A stretch of 64,000 nucleotides of DNA from Stutzerimonas stutzeri (GTDB lineage: Bacteria > Pseudomonadota > Gammaproteobacteria > Pseudomonadales > Pseudomonadaceae). A program made the translations under genes and the position numbers. The notes beneath the pieces were generated by a model. It searched no databases and had not been told where the DNA came from. It was given only the letters and a program-made list of their open reading frames with translations. Below are positions 61,546-64,000 of the stretch, one piece after another (the first letter of the stretch is position 1; each line of letters opens with the position of its first letter). The stretch is taken from positions 62,001 to 126,000 of the forward strand of contig NZ_JAMOIH010000011.1 in assembly GCF_024448955.1 (NCBI RefSeq). The letters are read 5' to 3'.

Positions 61546-61860
61546 ATGCCCCAGTTTCATGCCGTAGTCCCCACACCACGCGCCGCGCGCAACATGACCC
61601 GCCTGTGCAAACATTTCGCACACAAGGGAGACGTGCGCTTCGACGAGGCTCACGCACAGATCGATTTCACCTTCGGCAGCTGCCGGATGCTGGCCACCCC
61701 GGACCGCCTGCTGATCGACTGCCAGGCCGAGCCCGGCGAAGCCGAAAAACGCCTGCGCTTCGTCATTGCCGACCATCTCCAGCGCTTCTCCGGCGAGGAG
61801 GCGCTGCAGGTCGACTGGCAGGACGGCGCCCTGCCGTCAGCCGAGGGCGTGACGCCGTGA
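61546..61860 (+). CDS. DUF2218 family protein
   Basis: A 104-residue soluble protein with the DUF2218 features (RAARNMTRLCKHFAHKGDVRFDEAHAQIDFTFGSCRML). Such genes often sit beside siderophore receptors; the function is unknown but a role in iron handling is likely by context. The start at 61546 is preceded by GGAG. The end overlaps the following esterase gene by four bases (GTGA), implying an operon with it and the receptor. Confidence 0.87.
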   Translation: MPQFHAVVPTPRAARNMTRLCKHFAHKGDVRFDEAHAQIDFTFGSCRMLATPDRLLIDCQAEPGEAEKRLRFVIADHLQRFSGEEALQVDWQDGALPSAEGVTP

Positions 61861-62801
61861 AGCGGCTCGCTCTGGCCCTGATCGCCAGCGTCGGCGCGCA
61901 CCTGATGCCGGCATCGGCGTCCGCTGCACAGCCTTGGCAAGCCGTGACGCTGCCGCACGCCGAGCAGCGTCTTTTGCATTCGCAGCACACCGACCGCGAC
62001 TACCGCATCTTCGTCTCGCGGCCGCAGCACGAACCGCCACCCGGCGGCTATCCAGTGCTCTACGTGCTCGACGGCAACGCACTGTTCCCTTCACTGGCGA
62101 TCCAGGCCCAGGCGCTGGAGGTCCGCCCCGATCCGACCCTGCGCAATTCCGTGCTGATCGTCGGCATCGGCTATCCGGGCGAGGGACTCTACGACTTCAA
62201 GGCGCGCGCCGAGGACTACACACCCGACGCCGAAGATCGTCAGCGCCTGCCCGGTCGCGAACCGCCACCCTCCGGCGGCGCCGAGCGCTTCCTGGAGTTT
62301 ATCGAAACCGAACTCAAACCGATGATCGCCGAGCGCTATTCGATCGATCCAGCGCGGCAGACGCTGTTCGGCCATTCCTACGGCGGGCTGTTCACCCTCT
62401 ACACGCTGCTCAACCGGCCGCAGGCGTTCAGCGGCTATGCCGCCGCCAGCCCGTCGATCTGGTGGTACCAGGGTTATATCGGCCGCAGCCTGGCAGCGTT
62501 CGAGAAGAAAGTGGGACAGCATCCCGTGCAGGCGCGCCTGCTGGTTACCGCCGGCAGCGCCGAGGAACCCGCCGCCGATGATCCGCTGACCGATCCGCGC
62601 CAGCGCCACATGGCCGAGCGGCGCATGGTGGGCAATGCACGGGACCTGACCGAACGCCTGTCAGCCGTGCCGGGGCTGCCGGTCGACCTGCGTATCAACG
62701 AAGGCGCCAACCATGGCACCAACGCGCAGTACAGCACGGTGCAGGCGCTGGAGCTGGCAACCTCGACAGGCGTGCCAGCCACGACGAAGGCGGGCGACTA
62801 G
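61857..62801 (+). CDS. Periplasmic siderophore esterase-like alpha/beta hydrolase
   Basis: A 314-residue exported hydrolase with a signal peptide (about 1-24, ending ASASA). The fold resembles IroE/PfeE-type ferric siderophore esterases, with the nucleophile in LFGHSYGGLFTLY, Asp candidates after the core, and His in NEGANHGTNAQY. It probably hydrolyses a siderophore brought in by the receptor upstream to free iron in the periplasm. The GTG start is in GTGA overlap with the DUF2218 gene. Confidence 0.88.
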   Translation: MKRLALALIASVGAHLMPASASAAQPWQAVTLPHAEQRLLHSQHTDRDYRIFVSRPQHEPPPGGYPVLYVLDGNALFPSLAIQAQALEVRPDPTLRNSVLIVGIGYPGEGLYDFKARAEDYTPDAEDRQRLPGREPPPSGGAERFLEFIETELKPMIAERYSIDPARQTLFGHSYGGLFTLYTLLNRPQAFSGYAAASPSIWWYQGYIGRSLAAFEKKVGQHPVQARLLVTAGSAEEPAADDPLTDPRQRHMAERRMVGNARDLTERLSAVPGLPVDLRINEGANHGTNAQYSTVQALELATSTGVPATTKAGD

Positions 62802-62872
62802 CAGGCCTGAGCGCGATAACTGGAGATGCGCGTTCCGGAGCGGGACTGATCTGAATCGCAAGTAAGGAAGGC

Positions 62873-62942
62873 GATTCGCGAGCAAGCTCGCTCCTACGGG
62901 AACGGCAACGTTGCACGTGTAGGCGTGGGCTTGCTCGCGACG
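62873..62942. repeat. REP pair, family B
   Basis: ATTCGCGAGCAAGCTCGCTCC at about 62874-62894 and an inverted GTGGGCTTGCTCGCGAC at about 62925-62941 separate the esterase gene from the convergent chemoreceptor. It may act as a transcription barrier between the two. Confidence 0.75.
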
Positions 62943-62955
62943 CTGCTGTACACGT

Positions 62956-64000
62956 TTAGATCCGGAAGCTTCCTACCAGCTGCTTGAGCCGCGCAGCCTG
63001 CTGCTCCAGATCGCCACAGGCGCGCAGGGTCGATTGCAGGTTCTCCACGCCTTCCTGATTGAGGGTGTTGATTTCGGTGATATCCATGTTCAGCGACTCG
63101 ATCACCGAAGTCTGCTCTTCGGTGGCAGTGGCGACCGACTGGTTCATCGCGTCGATCTCGCCGATGCTCCGGGTCACGCTGCCGAGCCGCTCGCCGGCCT
63201 GGTTGGCGATGTCGACGCTGGCCTCGCTCTGGCGCTGGCTCTCGGTCATGGTGGACACCGAATCACGTGCGCCGACCTGCAGCTTCTCGATCATGCCGTG
63301 AATTTCCTGCGCCGAGGTCTGGGTCCGATGGGCCAGGCTGCGTACCTCATCGGCCACCACCGCGAAGCCACGTCCGGCTTCACCGGCGCGGGCCGCTTCG
63401 ATGGCGGCGTTGAGCGCCAGCAGGTTGGTCTGCTCGGAAATACCCTTGATCACATCGAGAATCTGGCCGATGCCGACGGTCTGGCTGTTGAGCGCTTCGA
63501 TCTGCTCGCAAGACGCGCTGATGTTGCTCGACAGCTGCTTCATCGCCTCGATATTGCGCTCGACCACCTTGCGCCCGTCTTCGGCCTGATGGCTGGCGCC
63601 GCTGGCCTGTTGTGAAGCATCAGCAGCGTTGCGGGCGATTTCCTGAGCGGCGGCGCCGAGCTGGTTGATCGCGGCTGCGACGCTGTTGGTGCGGCTAGCC
63701 TGCTCATCGGAGTTGACCATCGAGGAGTTGGAAGCCGCCAATACGCGCTGCGCCACTTCGTTGACCTGTTGAGTCGCGGAAGACACTTCGCGTATCGAGC
63801 CGTGGATCCGTTCAACGAAGCGGTTGAAGGCCATTGCCAGCTCGCCGAACTCGTCCTGCGACTGCACGGACAGGCGGCGGGTCAGATCACCCTCACCTTC
63901 AGCGATGTTAGCCATCGCCCGTCCCATATCGGTCAACGGGCGCATCAGCACGCGGATCAGCATGCCCAGCAGCAATAAAATGAACACCACGGCAATCACG
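62956..64000 (-). CDS. Methyl-accepting chemotaxis protein (5' end outside window)
   Basis: The C-terminal part, over 345 residues, of a membrane chemoreceptor. It shows the second transmembrane helix ([21 protein letters not shown]), a HAMP domain ([22 protein letters not shown]), then the signalling domain with the conserved tip [37 protein letters not shown]. The ligand-binding domain lies beyond the window edge, so the signal is unknown. The gene is cut by the window end; no real start is visible. Confidence 0.92.
   Translation of the reverse strand, partial: VIAVVFILLLLGMLIRVLMRPLTDMGRAMANIAEGEGDLTRRLSVQSQDEFGELAMAFNRFVERIHGSIREVSSATQQVNEVAQRVLAASNSSMVNSDEQASRTNSVAAAINQLGAAAQEIARNAADASQQASGASHQAEDGRKVVERNIEAMKQLSSNISASCEQIEALNSQTVGIGQILDVIKGISEQTNLLALNAAIEAARAGEAGRGFAVVADEVRSLAHRTQTSAQEIHGMIEKLQVGARDSVSTMTESQRQSEASVDIANQAGERLGSVTRSIGEIDAMNQSVATATEEQTSVIESLNMDITEINTLNQEGVENLQSTLRACGDLEQQAARLKQLVGSFRI

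Overview
The window looks like a chromosomal segment of a denitrifying pseudomonad of the Pseudomonas stutzeri (Stutzerimonas) group. It is GC-rich, uses Pseudomonas-type ribosome binding sites and REP repeats, and carries a complete cytochrome cd1 (nirS)-based denitrification supercluster in the nor-nir-nnrS-nos arrangement. Species assignment is inference from gene content and protein resemblance.

Layout. 1-4443: NO-sensing and regulatory genes: norR with divergent dnrN and a His-rich periplasmic protein, then dnr and dnrP. 4657-8522: norD, norB, norC on the minus strand. 9323-10959: norF(nirP), norE(nirO), nirQ. 11442-23110: nirS-M-C-F-D-L-G-H, an interruption of about 2.5 kb, then nirJ-E-N. 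23430-28953: a LysR regulator, an HPP/CBS membrane protein, a soluble CZB chemoreceptor, an SDR oxidoreductase and nnrS. 29246-30092: a large nested inverted repeat. 30135-38360: tatE, nosL, nosY, nosF, nosD, nosZ, nosR on the minus strand. 38759-43154: assorted metabolic and membrane genes. 43155-49067: a TrxB-like reductase, a TyrR-type regulator, a Na+/alanine-type symporter and L-serine dehydratase. 49282-53406: a giant CheB/CheR/PAS histidine kinase hybrid. 53810-58152: phhR and divergent phhA-phhB-phhC for phenylalanine/tyrosine catabolism. 58209-62801: a Fur-box-associated siderophore-uptake module. 62956 to the end: a truncated chemoreceptor.

Regulation visible in the DNA. TTGAT-N4-ATCAA (Anr/Dnr) boxes, perfect or nearly so, lie before dnrP, norC, nirQ, nirS, nnrS and nosR, with a weaker one before nirJ. 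The norR-dnrN gap holds three GGT-N7-ACC sites and a consensus sigma-54 promoter, the classic NorR architecture. Together these give a two-tier NO response: NorR drives NO damage repair and Dnr drives respiration genes.

The most unusual part is 16956-19492. The nir operon is split between nirH and nirJ by visibly AT-richer DNA bounded by integron-type recombination sites: a GTTRRRY/RYYYAAC pair that are exact reverse complements, and one full attC-like site at 18838-18895. The cargo is a tightly packed HNH nuclease / unknown / minimal nucleotidyltransferase module and a tautomerase gene, with no integrase in view. The adjacent nirH carries a one-base frameshift in a C run. I regard the HNH-X-NTase cassette as the best candidate for an undescribed system here, possibly defence or toxin-antitoxin; that function is inference.
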